Source: Gemmatimonadota bacterium | GTDB lineage: Bacteria > Gemmatimonadota > Gemmatimonadetes > Gemmatimonadales > GWC2-71-9 | Direction of reading: 5' to 3' | DNA length: 25,410 nucleotides | Assembly (NCBI GenBank): GCA_016880225.1 | Contig: JAEHDT010000197.1 | Span: forward strand, 1 to 25,410 | Shown here: in pieces, positions 15,526-23,461 of the stretch | Layout: each line of letters starts with the position of its first letter | Numbering within the stretch: the stretch's first letter is position 1 | Made by a program: the position numbers and the translations under genes | Notes under the pieces: generated by a model | The model's input: the letters and a program-made list of their open reading frames with translations, nothing else | The model's database searches: none | Told to the model about the DNA's origin: nothing

Positions 15526-17925
15526 TCAGCGTCGCACCGGTACGACGCCGGTCGCACGATAGAATTCGTCGAGCCGCTGCATGAACGCGCGGCGCTCCTC
15601 CGGGGTCCGGAAGAAGGAGAACTGACCGATCGCCCGCTCGACCTTCATGAGGTCGATCAGGAAGTCGTACACGGCGTTCGCGGCGGCTTCGTCGGAGGCG
15701 AGTGCCGCCTGCTGCGCGTCCAGCAGATTGATGATCGAAATGGCCCCGCGCGTGTATGCGTCCGTGACGAGCTCCAGGTTCTTGCGCGCGGCGTCCGCGG
15801 CGGCGCGGGCCTGCTGGATGTTGGCCCACGACGCGCCCCCGAGGTGCAGGGCGGCACGGATCTGTTGCGAGACGGTGCGGTCGAGGGCCTCGCGGTCGAT
15901 GGTGAGCCGATCGAGCTCGATGTTCGCCTGAGCGCGCGCGGCTCCGCGAGCGAACCCCGTGAAGATCGGAAGGGATGCTTGCAGCCGGAGCTTCCAGGAG
16001 TAGTCCGGCGGCAGCGCCAGGCTGATCGGCGGCCCCGACGGCGTCGGGATCGTGAACGGCATCGATCCCGCCCCGCTCCGGGAGAGGACGTCGCTCATCC
16101 CGCCCTGCAGCGACAGGGTAGGAAGCCAGAACGCGCGCCCGGCCGCCGTGCCGGCGCGCCGCTGACTGGCGATGGCCGCGTCGAGGGCGCGAAGGTCGGG
16201 CGAGGCCGCGCGCCCTTCGCTCACCATGAAGTCCCGGAACGCGCTGAACGTCTCCGGATTGCCGAAGTAGTCGACCAGGCGCGGGTCGCTCGTGATCAGC
16301 GTCGAGTCGCCGATCCCGATATCCTCGATCTCGAACGCCTCCTCAAGCGGCCGGTTCAGTACCCGGTTCAGCTCGAGCCCGGCGACCTGGACCTGGGCGT
16401 CGCTGCTGATCACCTGCTTGCGACTGGTCGCAAGCTCGCTCTCCCAGCGGTACACGTCGGCGAGGCTGGCGGCGCCCGTACGCTCGCGCAGCTCGGCCAC
16501 CTCAAGGTTCGATCGAGTCACTCGCAGGTTCTCGCGCTGCACGCGCGCGAGCGCTCGTGCGCGCAGTACGTTCAGGTAGGCCGTCGTGGCCTGCAGCACC
16601 ACCTCGAGCTCCGTGCGGCGACGGTCGGCTTCGCGGCGGGCCTGCTGATGGCCCGCGATGCTGTAGTTCGCCCACGCCTGATCGTCGATGATGGTCTGGG
16701 AGAACGACAGCCCGCTCTCGACGGTCCGCTCGGCCTGCTGACCCAGGCTGGCGCGGGCGATGGTATCGCGAATCATCGTTCCCGTCGCGCTCGCCTGGAC
16801 CTGGGGCAGGAGCCCGGCGCGGGCCCTGTGAACGCTCTCGACACCCGACGCCACGGCGCGCCGGGCCGCCTGGAGATCGAGGTTGACCCGGACGGCCTCG
16901 CGCGCGGCGCCGGCCAACGTCCAGGTCGGGCCCGCCGCCGGAGGGGCCGCGTTCAGCAACTCGGCTTCCGTGAGCGTGTTCCACCCGGGGGAGAACCCGA
17001 TGGCCCGGGCGGTAGCCATGTTGAGGGTGAGGTACGGGATCGAGGCGAGTCCCACCGGGAGGGTCCCCGCGTTCTCGCCGTTGAGAATTCGCCTGATGTT
17101 TCCGGCCACGCGGCGAGCGCGCCGGGCGAGATCGTCCTCCGGCGCGTACGACGCCAGGGTGCCACGCGCCACCTCCGCGCGTCCCAGATACGAGAATGTC
17201 GGCAGGCGCCTCGCGTTGAGGCCCGAGATCAGCGAATCGAGACCTGACGCCGGCAGCTGGTCGAGTGGAGCGAGGTATGCCGCGTCGGCGTCCGCGGGCA
17301 GGCTCCGGAGGGCATCGGCGGCCGAAGAGGTTACGCCAACAAACACGATGGATGCGCCGAGGGCCTGGACCAGAGCGGCAGCACGGTCGCGCAGCTCCGG
17401 AATCGCCACGAGGAGCCCCGGGTGGACGAGGACGACGAGCTTGCGGTAGGGCACGATGTCGTGGAACAGCCGGAGCGTCCGCGACGTGGAGTACGCGACG
17501 TCGATGTAGCTCAGGTTGGGGACGCCGCTCGTCCCGCTCTCGGCCGGGAGGCCTTGGACCGCGGCGTCCACGATGAGCGCGGCGATCGCCGGCTTCGGAA
17601 GCGTCTTGCGGTGTGCGAGCTCGCTCGACGCGATGGGACCGAGAGCGACCACCACGTCGACACCTCTGTCACCGAGCAGGCGATCGATGGCCGCTGTCGC
17701 GCCGGCGCTCGTCCAGTCGACCGCGAGCGCGTATTGCGGAGGGAAGTCAACTACTCGCTCGGTCCCGAAGAACGCGATGATCTCGCGCTCGAACGCCACA
17801 CGGCCGGAGTCGTTGAATGCGGACCGACCGTCGAGCACAATTCCAATGTGGCGCTGTGCGGCGCCGGGTCGCGGGACGGGGGCCAGCAGGAGCAGGGCGA
17901 CCGCCAGCCGGACAGCGGTAGTCAT
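15526..17925 (-). CDS. Fusion of ABC substrate-binding-like domain and TolC-family outer membrane protein
   Basis: A 799-residue protein, nearly twice the length of an ordinary TolC protein. Residues 1-24 are a signal peptide (AVRLAVALLLLAPVPRPGAAQ). Residues 25-330 look like the ABC_sub_bind family (PF04392) of periplasmic binding proteins: RHIGIVLDGRSAF, repeated Rossmann-like strands (VDVVVALGPIASS, KLVVLVHPGLL, ASIVFVGVTSSAADA) and the ending NIRRILNGENAGTLPVGLASIPYLTLNMATARAIGF. Residues about 333-790 are an outer membrane efflux domain with two long helical repeats (ATTAYLNVLRARALARVQRENL; NLELVTDAYTRGAISIINLLDAQQA) and the SLPIFTGF strand. Start is the ATG at 17925 with AAAGGGG 7 bases upstream and a signal peptide directly after; the longer frame upstream lies in the divergent regulatory region. 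It is the first gene of the efflux operon. I infer a channel with a built-in periplasmic ligand sensor or docking domain. Confidence 0.9.
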   Translation of the reverse strand: MTTAVRLAVALLLLAPVPRPGAAQRHIGIVLDGRSAFNDSGRVAFEREIIAFFGTERVVDFPPQYALAVDWTSAGATAAIDRLLGDRGVDVVVALGPIASSELAHRKTLPKPAIAALIVDAAVQGLPAESGTSGVPNLSYIDVAYSTSRTLRLFHDIVPYRKLVVLVHPGLLVAIPELRDRAAALVQALGASIVFVGVTSSAADALRSLPADADAAYLAPLDQLPASGLDSLISGLNARRLPTFSYLGRAEVARGTLASYAPEDDLARRARRVAGNIRRILNGENAGTLPVGLASIPYLTLNMATARAIGFSPGWNTLTEAELLNAAPPAAGPTWTLAGAAREAVRVNLDLQAARRAVASGVESVHRARAGLLPQVQASATGTMIRDTIARASLGQQAERTVESGLSFSQTIIDDQAWANYSIAGHQQARREADRRRTELEVVLQATTAYLNVLRARALARVQRENLRVTRSNLEVAELRERTGAASLADVYRWESELATSRKQVISSDAQVQVAGLELNRVLNRPLEEAFEIEDIGIGDSTLITSDPRLVDYFGNPETFSAFRDFMVSEGRAASPDLRALDAAIASQRRAGTAAGRAFWLPTLSLQGGMSDVLSRSGAGSMPFTIPTPSGPPISLALPPDYSWKLRLQASLPIFTGFARGAARAQANIELDRLTIDREALDRTVSQQIRAALHLGGASWANIQQARAAADAARKNLELVTDAYTRGAISIINLLDAQQAALASDEAAANAVYDFLIDLMKVERAIGQFSFFRTPEERRAFMQRLDEFYRATGVVPVRR

Positions 17926-18162
17926 CAGCGAACCCCTTTGCGGCAGTGCCGCACGCACAGACGCCAACGAGGGTCGTCGAGATCGCGCCGAGCGGAACGT
18001 CCCGGAACGGGGCGTTCCCAATTGCACCGCCCAAGAATGAACCGCCCAGCGAGCGTCCGCTAGGGGAGTGCCCTGTCACACTGGGTGGATTGACGACCTC
18101 CGCGGGCGGGTTAGCATGTTGTTTCTGAACGGAACGGGCGGGACTCCGGCGCGGCGCACCAC
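17926..18162. promoter_or_regulatory. Divergent regulatory region between the efflux operon and the membrane-kinase gene
   Basis: No gene is visible in these 237 bases. The hexamer GGAACG occurs at 17994-17999, 18004-18009 and 18131-18136 on the plus strand, and as CGTTCC at 18013-18018. The first two copies are exactly 10 bp apart and the second and fourth form a palindrome with a GGG spacer. This arrangement looks like an operator close to the start of the efflux operon. No convincing -35/-10 pair for the minus-strand operon was found. Confidence 0.45.
18090..18117 (+). promoter_or_regulatory. Candidate sigma-70 promoter for the membrane Ser/Thr kinase gene
   Basis: TTGACG (18090-18095) and TAGCAT (18112-18117) with a 16-base spacer lie about 45 bases before the GTG at 18163. 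The local sequence is more A/T-rich than its surroundings. A GGAACG copy at 18131 would sit just downstream of the inferred start of transcription. Confidence 0.5.
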
Positions 18163-19803
18163 GTGACCCCACAGAAGCTGATTCGATCGCTGCGCGTACC
18201 CTTCAGCGGTCCCACAACAACCGGGAGCCGGGCCAGCGGCCTCCCCCCCGACCTGCTGCGCGAGGCGTCCCGACGATTGGGGCTACTCGCGCTTGTCACG
18301 ATGGGTTTGGCGGTCATCGACCTCGCCCTCGGGCAGATGCTGTTCCCGCAGCTCCACGTCGCGTGGCCGGCCTGGCTCACCCCGGTTGTCGTGGGCATCG
18401 CGCTCGTGTCGCTGGGCGTGTTCCTGTACACACGCCGCAGCCGCGGTCGTCCAGAATCCTTCATAACGCTCGGGCTCGCCTACGAGGTGGCCGTGGCCGC
18501 CGCCCTTGGATTCATCAACCACCTGCTGGCTCCGCCCGAAGGGTTGACGGCCGGGCCGACTCTATCACGGATCAGTTTCATCGTGCTGATCTTCCCGGCG
18601 TTCGTGCCGAGTACCCCACGCGCGACGCTCGTGACCGCGCTGATCGCGGCATCGATGGATCCGCTCGCGATGGCCACGGTGAGCGCCGTGCGGCACTTGG
18701 GCGTGCCCGCAGGCCATCTGCTGTGGATGCACATCACGAATTACTTCAGCGTCGGGGTTGCGGTGGTGATCTCCCACATCATCACGCGTCTGGGGCGTGA
18801 GGTGCGCGATGCGCGCGACCTGGGAAGCTACCGGCTGGGAGAGCTGCTCGGCCGGGGCGGCATGGGCGAGGTATACGTGGCGCACCATCGCATGCTGGCC
18901 CGGCCGGCGGCCATCAAGCTCATTCGACCCGAGAAGCTCGAAGGGGAAGGCGGCGATCAAGCCCTGCGCGTCGTGCAACGCTTCAAGCGGGAAGCGCAGG
19001 CGGCGGCCAGCTTGCGCTCGCCGCACACGATCGAGCTGTACGACTTCGGGGAGACCGACGACGGTACGCTGTACTTCGTGATGGAGCTGCTCGACGGCAT
19101 CGACCTTGATTCCTTCGTCGACCGCTTCGGGCCGATGCCTCCGGCTCGTGCGGTGCACGTGCTACGCCAGGCATGCGATTCGCTCGCCGAAGCGCACACC
19201 CGCGGGCTGATTCATCGCGACGTGAAGCCCGCGAACGTTCACCTCTGCCGCATGGGCCTGCTACACGATTTCGTGAAGGTGCTGGATTTCGGAATCGTGA
19301 AGTCGCAACACAACCTGGCAACCGGACCGTCGATCGCGACCGCGGCCGATCGCATGATCGGAACACCGGCCTTCATGCCGCCGGAGATGGCACTCGGGGG
19401 CGTCGTGGACGGGCGGGCGGACATCTACGGGCTCGGCTGCCTAGGCTACTGGCTCCTCACGGGTGAGCTGGTATTCGACGGCGCGACCACGTACGAAGTC
19501 GTCGCGCAGCACATCAACGCCGTGCCCGTGCCACCATCCACCCGGAGCGGCCTGCCGATTCCCGTGACGCTCGATGACGTCATCCTCGACTGCCTCGCCA
19601 AGGACCCGGAGCGCCGACCGCCGGACGGGCTCGAGCTGTCTCGCCGCCTTGCCACCTCCGTGCTGCACGAGCCGTGGTCCGAGCAGGATGCGGAACGCTG
19701 GTGGCGGACCCACCTCCCACGTCCGCGTGGCGAGCCGCCCGCAGCGGCGAGCGAACAGGTGCTCGCTACCCGGCCCTCGCGAAGGATCATTCCTTGGGTC
19801 TGA
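18163..19803 (+). CDS. Membrane Ser/Thr protein kinase, N-terminal membrane domain and C-terminal kinase
   Basis: A 546-residue protein. Residues about 38-210 contain five to six hydrophobic segments (near 40-60, 70-90, 100-122, 136-165 and 190-208) forming a membrane domain I do not recognise by family. The kinase domain spans about 223-495 and has a Gly loop GRGGMGEVY (230-238), Lys252 in AAIKLI, Glu277 in the C-helix, HRDVKPANVHL (351-361), DFGIV (375-379), GTPAFMPPE and ADIYGLG. All catalytic residues are present, so it should be active. The Arg before the catalytic Asp suggests activation-loop phosphorylation. The C-terminal tail is Pro/Arg-rich. The GTG at 18163 is the likely start; a clear ribosome-binding site is absent, and the ATG at 18301 would cut into the first hydrophobic segment. 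It converges on the next kinase gene with a 17-bp overlap. Substrates unknown. Confidence 0.88.
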   Translation: MTPQKLIRSLRVPFSGPTTTGSRASGLPPDLLREASRRLGLLALVTMGLAVIDLALGQMLFPQLHVAWPAWLTPVVVGIALVSLGVFLYTRRSRGRPESFITLGLAYEVAVAAALGFINHLLAPPEGLTAGPTLSRISFIVLIFPAFVPSTPRATLVTALIAASMDPLAMATVSAVRHLGVPAGHLLWMHITNYFSVGVAVVISHIITRLGREVRDARDLGSYRLGELLGRGGMGEVYVAHHRMLARPAAIKLIRPEKLEGEGGDQALRVVQRFKREAQAAASLRSPHTIELYDFGETDDGTLYFVMELLDGIDLDSFVDRFGPMPPARAVHVLRQACDSLAEAHTRGLIHRDVKPANVHLCRMGLLHDFVKVLDFGIVKSQHNLATGPSIATAADRMIGTPAFMPPEMALGGVVDGRADIYGLGCLGYWLLTGELVFDGATTYEVVAQHINAVPVPPSTRSGLPIPVTLDDVILDCLAKDPERRPPDGLELSRRLATSVLHEPWSEQDAERWWRTHLPRPRGEPPAAASEQVLATRPSRRIIPWV

Positions 19804-22420
19804 GCAGGTCCCGGTACGGCGCGTAGTCGCGCAGCGACTCGAACGCGAGATCGGCGTGCAGCCCGAAGGCCTGCGGGTACCCCCGGGTGAACGCGTCCCG
19901 GAGCAAGGCCACGGCGGCGTCGCGCTCGCCCAGCAACGCATGGATGCGCGCCCGCCACACAGCGGGCCGGCCGAAGACGTACGGCCGCTGCACGCGCGCG
20001 AGCGTCTGGTCCACGCGCAGGGCCTGGTCTCGGTTCCCCTGGCGCGCGGCGACTGCGCCCAGGTACCCGAGGTAGTCCAACGGGTCCCACATGTCGCCCA
20101 TCACGGCGACGCTCGCGGGCGAGTCGCTCCGGCCGGGTTCCCCCCGTGCCGCCAGGCGCTCGAATTCGCGTTGCGCGTCCGCGAGCCGTCCCGCCAGGTA
20201 GTCCACGAGCGCCACACGAACCTGGTGCGCCTCGGTTGCCGCTTCCGCCGGCGGACGCGCCGCCAGCCAGTCGCGAGCCTGCGCGAGCGTCGTGCCGCCC
20301 TCCGCGGCGTGGCCGTGTGCCCGCAGCTCAAGGGCGGCCAGCAGCAGCACCTCCGCCGGCGTCCACCCGTGCATGGGAGGAAAGTTCGCGCTCACGGCGA
20401 CCCGGCGGCTCATCTCCTCCGTTCGGCCGAGCGCCGCGAGGGCCCGCACCTCGGTGGCGAGAATCTCCAGATTGCCGGGGAACCGGCGCACACCTTCGAG
20501 CGCCTGCTTCAGCTCGCGGTTGTGGTCGCCCACCAGGTGCAAGGCGCTAGTCAGGTTGTACCAGTACACCCACCAGCCGCGTGTGAAGCCGCGGTCCGGG
20601 CCGAGGGACTCGAGCGCGTCCACGGCCTCGCGCGGACGATTGAGCGCCATGGCGTCTTCCGCGACCAGGTACAGCGCTTCAGAGCCGGGCGCGAGATTCG
20701 CCATTGCGCGCGCCGCCCGGAGCGCCTCCACCCCATCGCCACGGCACGTCGCCAGCACCCATGCCAGGTACGAGCGGTCGAGCGGGGCGAACCGGTCGGC
20801 GTGCCGCTCCAGGGCGTGACCGATGGACTCCGCTGCGGCCCACTGCCCCACATTCATGTGAGCGTTCGCGGCGAAGATCAGCGGCAGCCGGAACGTCGTG
20901 TCCACGGCCGCCGCGTGCTCGAAGTGCGCGATCGCCCCCGCCATGTCGAATAGGACGAACCGGTCCAACCCCTCGATGAATTCCTGATATGCCTGGAAGT
21001 TCGGCGGCTGGCTCGCCATCGTCGCCCAGCGGCTGAGCCGGGAGTCGAACAGCGTCGCCAGCGCGGCCATGACGCGCTGGCGCAGCGTCTCGACCGCGCC
21101 GAGCGGCTGAGCGAGCGGCCCGGCGACCGGCTCGAGCGCCCGCAGGAGCTTCCCGTCCGCCGCCGCCGAGATCTGGACCTGGAAGCGTACGCTGTCCGCC
21201 TGGCGGTAGTAGGCGCCCGACACGACCGTTCCGGCGCCGGTCTCCCGGCCCAGGGCCCGGAGTCCCGCCGCGTCGAGGTAGCCGGGAGCGTGTTCTCCCG
21301 ACGCGATAATCACGGACATCGAAGGGACCACTTCGACGAGACCCGTTTGCGCGAGCCCCTGTGTCACCCAGTCGGCCGCCATGTGACCGAGGTTGTCGAG
21401 CGACGTGTCCCCCGTACGGTTCTCGAGCACGGCCACGACCACCCGGCGCTCGATCAGGCCGGACGCCGGACGCCGCACCGCCAGGACCACGGCGACGGCG
21501 GCTGCGACCACGACCCCGCCCGCGAGCGCGAAGCGGCGGCCGCGGCGGCCCGCGAACAGGCTGCGCGTCGGCACGCTCGTGCGATGGGCCGGTCCCCCGA
21601 GCGCCGCCGCGAACTCCGCCGCCGATGGAAACCGGTCGTCGGGCCGCGGCGCGAGCGCCCGCGAGACGGCGTGCTTGACGGCCCGGACGACCCCGGTTTG
21701 CGCGCCCCGCAGCCCGCGGCTCGACTCGAGCGCCGCCCAGTTGTGGACCCCGCGGTCCACTTCGCGCCGCACCGGCGTTTCGCCCGCCAGCATCTCGAAC
21801 AGCACGCACCCGAGGCTGTAGACGTCCGTACGGGCGTCGAGCTCCATGCTGCCCATCGCCTGCTCGGGGCTCATGTAGCCCGGCGAGCCGATGGCCTGGC
21901 CGGTCTGCGTGAGGGTCATGGTGCCGGCGGCGCTGATCGCGCGCGCGATGCCGAAGTCGGCGACGATCGCGTGTTCCCCCGAAAGGAGGATGTTCTCGGG
22001 TTTGATGTCGCGGTGGATGATCCCCTGTCCGTGCGCGAAGGCGAGCGCGTCCGCCACGTCGCGTGCGATGTGGACCGCGTCGTCGAGCGGCAGCCTCTTC
22101 TGCCGGATCAAGCGATGCCGCAGCGACTCCCCCTCGACGTACGGCATGACGTAGTAGAAGAGGCCGCCGGCTTCTCCGGCCGAGAAGATCGGCACGATGT
22201 GGGGATGGCTGAGGTTCGACGAAAGGTCCACTTCGCGGATGAACCGCTCCCGCAGGAGACGCGTGGATAGCTCCGGGTCGAGCACCTTGATTGCCACCCG
22301 GCGATGCGGATGCTGCTCCACCGCCAGGTACACCCGGGCCATCCCGCCCGCCCCGATCTCGCGTGCGACGTCGTAGCGGGGTGCGAGAGCCTCGCGCAAG
22401 GAGTCGAGGACGTCGAGCAT
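19787..22420 (-). CDS. Ser/Thr protein kinase with TM segment and TolB/TPR-like extracytoplasmic sensor
   Basis: An 877-residue protein. The kinase domain (about 15-275) has GAGGMARVYLA (23-33), Lys45 in VAIKVL, HRDIKPENILL (136-146), DFGIAR (155-160), GSPGYMSPEQ (178-187) and DVYSLG; all catalytic residues are present. A single membrane helix (about 297-315, FALAGGVVVAAAVAVVLAV) follows. Residues about 325-450 (VVVAVLENRTGDTSLDNLGHMAADWVTQGL) match the TolB/FlgO-like segment often fused to such kinases. From about 465 to the end are degenerate TPR-type helical repeats (FEHAAAVDTTFRLPLIFAANAHMNVGQW and others). The layout predicts cytoplasmic kinase and periplasmic sensor. No Shine-Dalgarno precedes the ATG at 22420; TAACTT lies about 8 bases upstream on the minus strand, so transcription may start at or next to the ATG (leaderless). 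That is inference. The architecture is very common in Gemmatimonadota. Confidence 0.92.
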   Translation of the reverse strand: MLDVLDSLREALAPRYDVAREIGAGGMARVYLAVEQHPHRRVAIKVLDPELSTRLLRERFIREVDLSSNLSHPHIVPIFSAGEAGGLFYYVMPYVEGESLRHRLIRQKRLPLDDAVHIARDVADALAFAHGQGIIHRDIKPENILLSGEHAIVADFGIARAISAAGTMTLTQTGQAIGSPGYMSPEQAMGSMELDARTDVYSLGCVLFEMLAGETPVRREVDRGVHNWAALESSRGLRGAQTGVVRAVKHAVSRALAPRPDDRFPSAAEFAAALGGPAHRTSVPTRSLFAGRRGRRFALAGGVVVAAAVAVVLAVRRPASGLIERRVVVAVLENRTGDTSLDNLGHMAADWVTQGLAQTGLVEVVPSMSVIIASGEHAPGYLDAAGLRALGRETGAGTVVSGAYYRQADSVRFQVQISAAADGKLLRALEPVAGPLAQPLGAVETLRQRVMAALATLFDSRLSRWATMASQPPNFQAYQEFIEGLDRFVLFDMAGAIAHFEHAAAVDTTFRLPLIFAANAHMNVGQWAAAESIGHALERHADRFAPLDRSYLAWVLATCRGDGVEALRAARAMANLAPGSEALYLVAEDAMALNRPREAVDALESLGPDRGFTRGWWVYWYNLTSALHLVGDHNRELKQALEGVRRFPGNLEILATEVRALAALGRTEEMSRRVAVSANFPPMHGWTPAEVLLLAALELRAHGHAAEGGTTLAQARDWLAARPPAEAATEAHQVRVALVDYLAGRLADAQREFERLAARGEPGRSDSPASVAVMGDMWDPLDYLGYLGAVAARQGNRDQALRVDQTLARVQRPYVFGRPAVWRARIHALLGERDAAVALLRDAFTRGYPQAFGLHADLAFESLRDYAPYRDLLRPKE

Positions 22421-22543
22421 GCGCGCAAGTTAGCAGTCACGGCCCGGCCAGGCGAGCGAGATCTTGCCTACTGGCCGATACGCGTCCGCGCGCTACAATT
22501 CCTCAACACAACGCCGGGGGGTCGTCTGCGGAGCTCTCCCTAC
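22421..22543. promoter_or_regulatory. Divergent intergenic region between kinase and DUF4956 genes
   Basis: On the plus strand TACAAT (22494-22499) is a good -10, but the -35 at 17 bases (CTGGCC) is poor. On the minus strand TAACTT (near 22433-22428) lies directly before the kinase ATG. GGAG about 10 bases before the GTG at 22544 could be a ribosome-binding site. No other element is visible. Confidence 0.4.
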
Positions 22544-23461
22544 GTGCGCCTGGCGGCGTACTATCTCGTACTCGGTATCGCCGTGTGGCTCCTGATCGCG
22601 GCGTTTCCTGCGATCCCCCAGCTGCTCGAGCGCTTCCGGGAGATCTCGGTGCTCGGCCTCGCCGCCGCGCGCCGCGGACGCGACCTCGAGGAGGTCGTGG
22701 GGCCCGCCGGCCAGGTCCTGTCGCAGGGCCAGTGGGCTTTCGTGACCCTGCTGTCGATGCTCACCGCGCTGCTGCTGGTGCTCCCGGTCGCCCGAGTGTA
22801 CATGATCACCAAGCAGCACTCGGGTTACGACCAGTCCGTCGTCCAGACGGTCATCATCCTGCCGATGACGGTGGCCGGCACCGTCATTCTCGTGCAGAAC
22901 AGTCTGGCCCTGGCATTTGCGCTCGCCGCGATCGTGGCGGCGGTGCGATTCCGCAACACGCTCAAGGACACGAAGGATGCCGTGTACATTTTCCTGGCGC
23001 TTGCGGTCGGCGTCGCCGCGGGCGTGTTCGCGCCGACGGTCGCCGCGGTGATGTCCGTCGTGTTCAACGTCGTGGTCCTGAGTCTTTGGCACTTCAACGT
23101 CGGCAACATCTACGCCGATCGCCTCGGCGCCGAGCGCGCCGGGCGCCTGCAACCCCACCTCGAGCGCAACGCGCGGCAGGACAAGAAGCCGTTCACCGGA
23201 GCGTTATTGATCCGCGCCGCCCGGATCGAGCCCGTGCAGCGCGCGGCGGAAACGTTGCTCGAAGAGCGCGTCAAGCGCTGGAAGCTCGCGGAAGTTGTTC
23301 CCTCCGATGGCGGGACGTCCGTGCTCGAGTACCTCATCAGGAGCAAGGACCCGGAGGTCGGAGCCGCGCTGATCGATGCCCTCCGAACCAGGGCTGATCC
23401 GGACATCGTGGCCGTGGAGTTTCGCTCGTTGCAGGGGCTGAAGCCCGGGGAGCGGCCGTGA
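22544..23461 (+). CDS. DUF4956 integral membrane protein
   Basis: A 305-residue protein with about five to six membrane segments (near 6-25, 66-86, 100-118, 121-135, 146-164 and 168-184) and a cytoplasmic C-terminal tail of about 120 residues. The segment VAAVRFRNTLKDTKDAVYIFLALAVGVAAG is the core signature of DUF4956 (PF16316). From general knowledge, DUF4956 genes often sit next to VTC-type polyphosphate polymerase or CotH-like kinase genes; neither is seen as such here, but two phosphate-related exported proteins follow. The GTG at 22544 is chosen because it lies just before the first TM segment, and upstream sequence in the frame runs into the divergent kinase gene. The stop TGA overlaps the GTG of the phosphatase (GTGA at 23458-23461), indicating translational coupling. 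Confidence 0.85.
   Translation: MRLAAYYLVLGIAVWLLIAAFPAIPQLLERFREISVLGLAAARRGRDLEEVVGPAGQVLSQGQWAFVTLLSMLTALLLVLPVARVYMITKQHSGYDQSVVQTVIILPMTVAGTVILVQNSLALAFALAAIVAAVRFRNTLKDTKDAVYIFLALAVGVAAGVFAPTVAAVMSVVFNVVVLSLWHFNVGNIYADRLGAERAGRLQPHLERNARQDKKPFTGALLIRAARIEPVQRAAETLLEERVKRWKLAEVVPSDGGTSVLEYLIRSKDPEVGAALIDALRTRADPDIVAVEFRSLQGLKPGERP

Noticed and set aside
15475..17247. A 590-codon plus-strand frame opposite the TolC-type gene
   Set aside because: No domains or signal peptide, Arg-rich composition, and it lies fully antisense to a well-supported gene.
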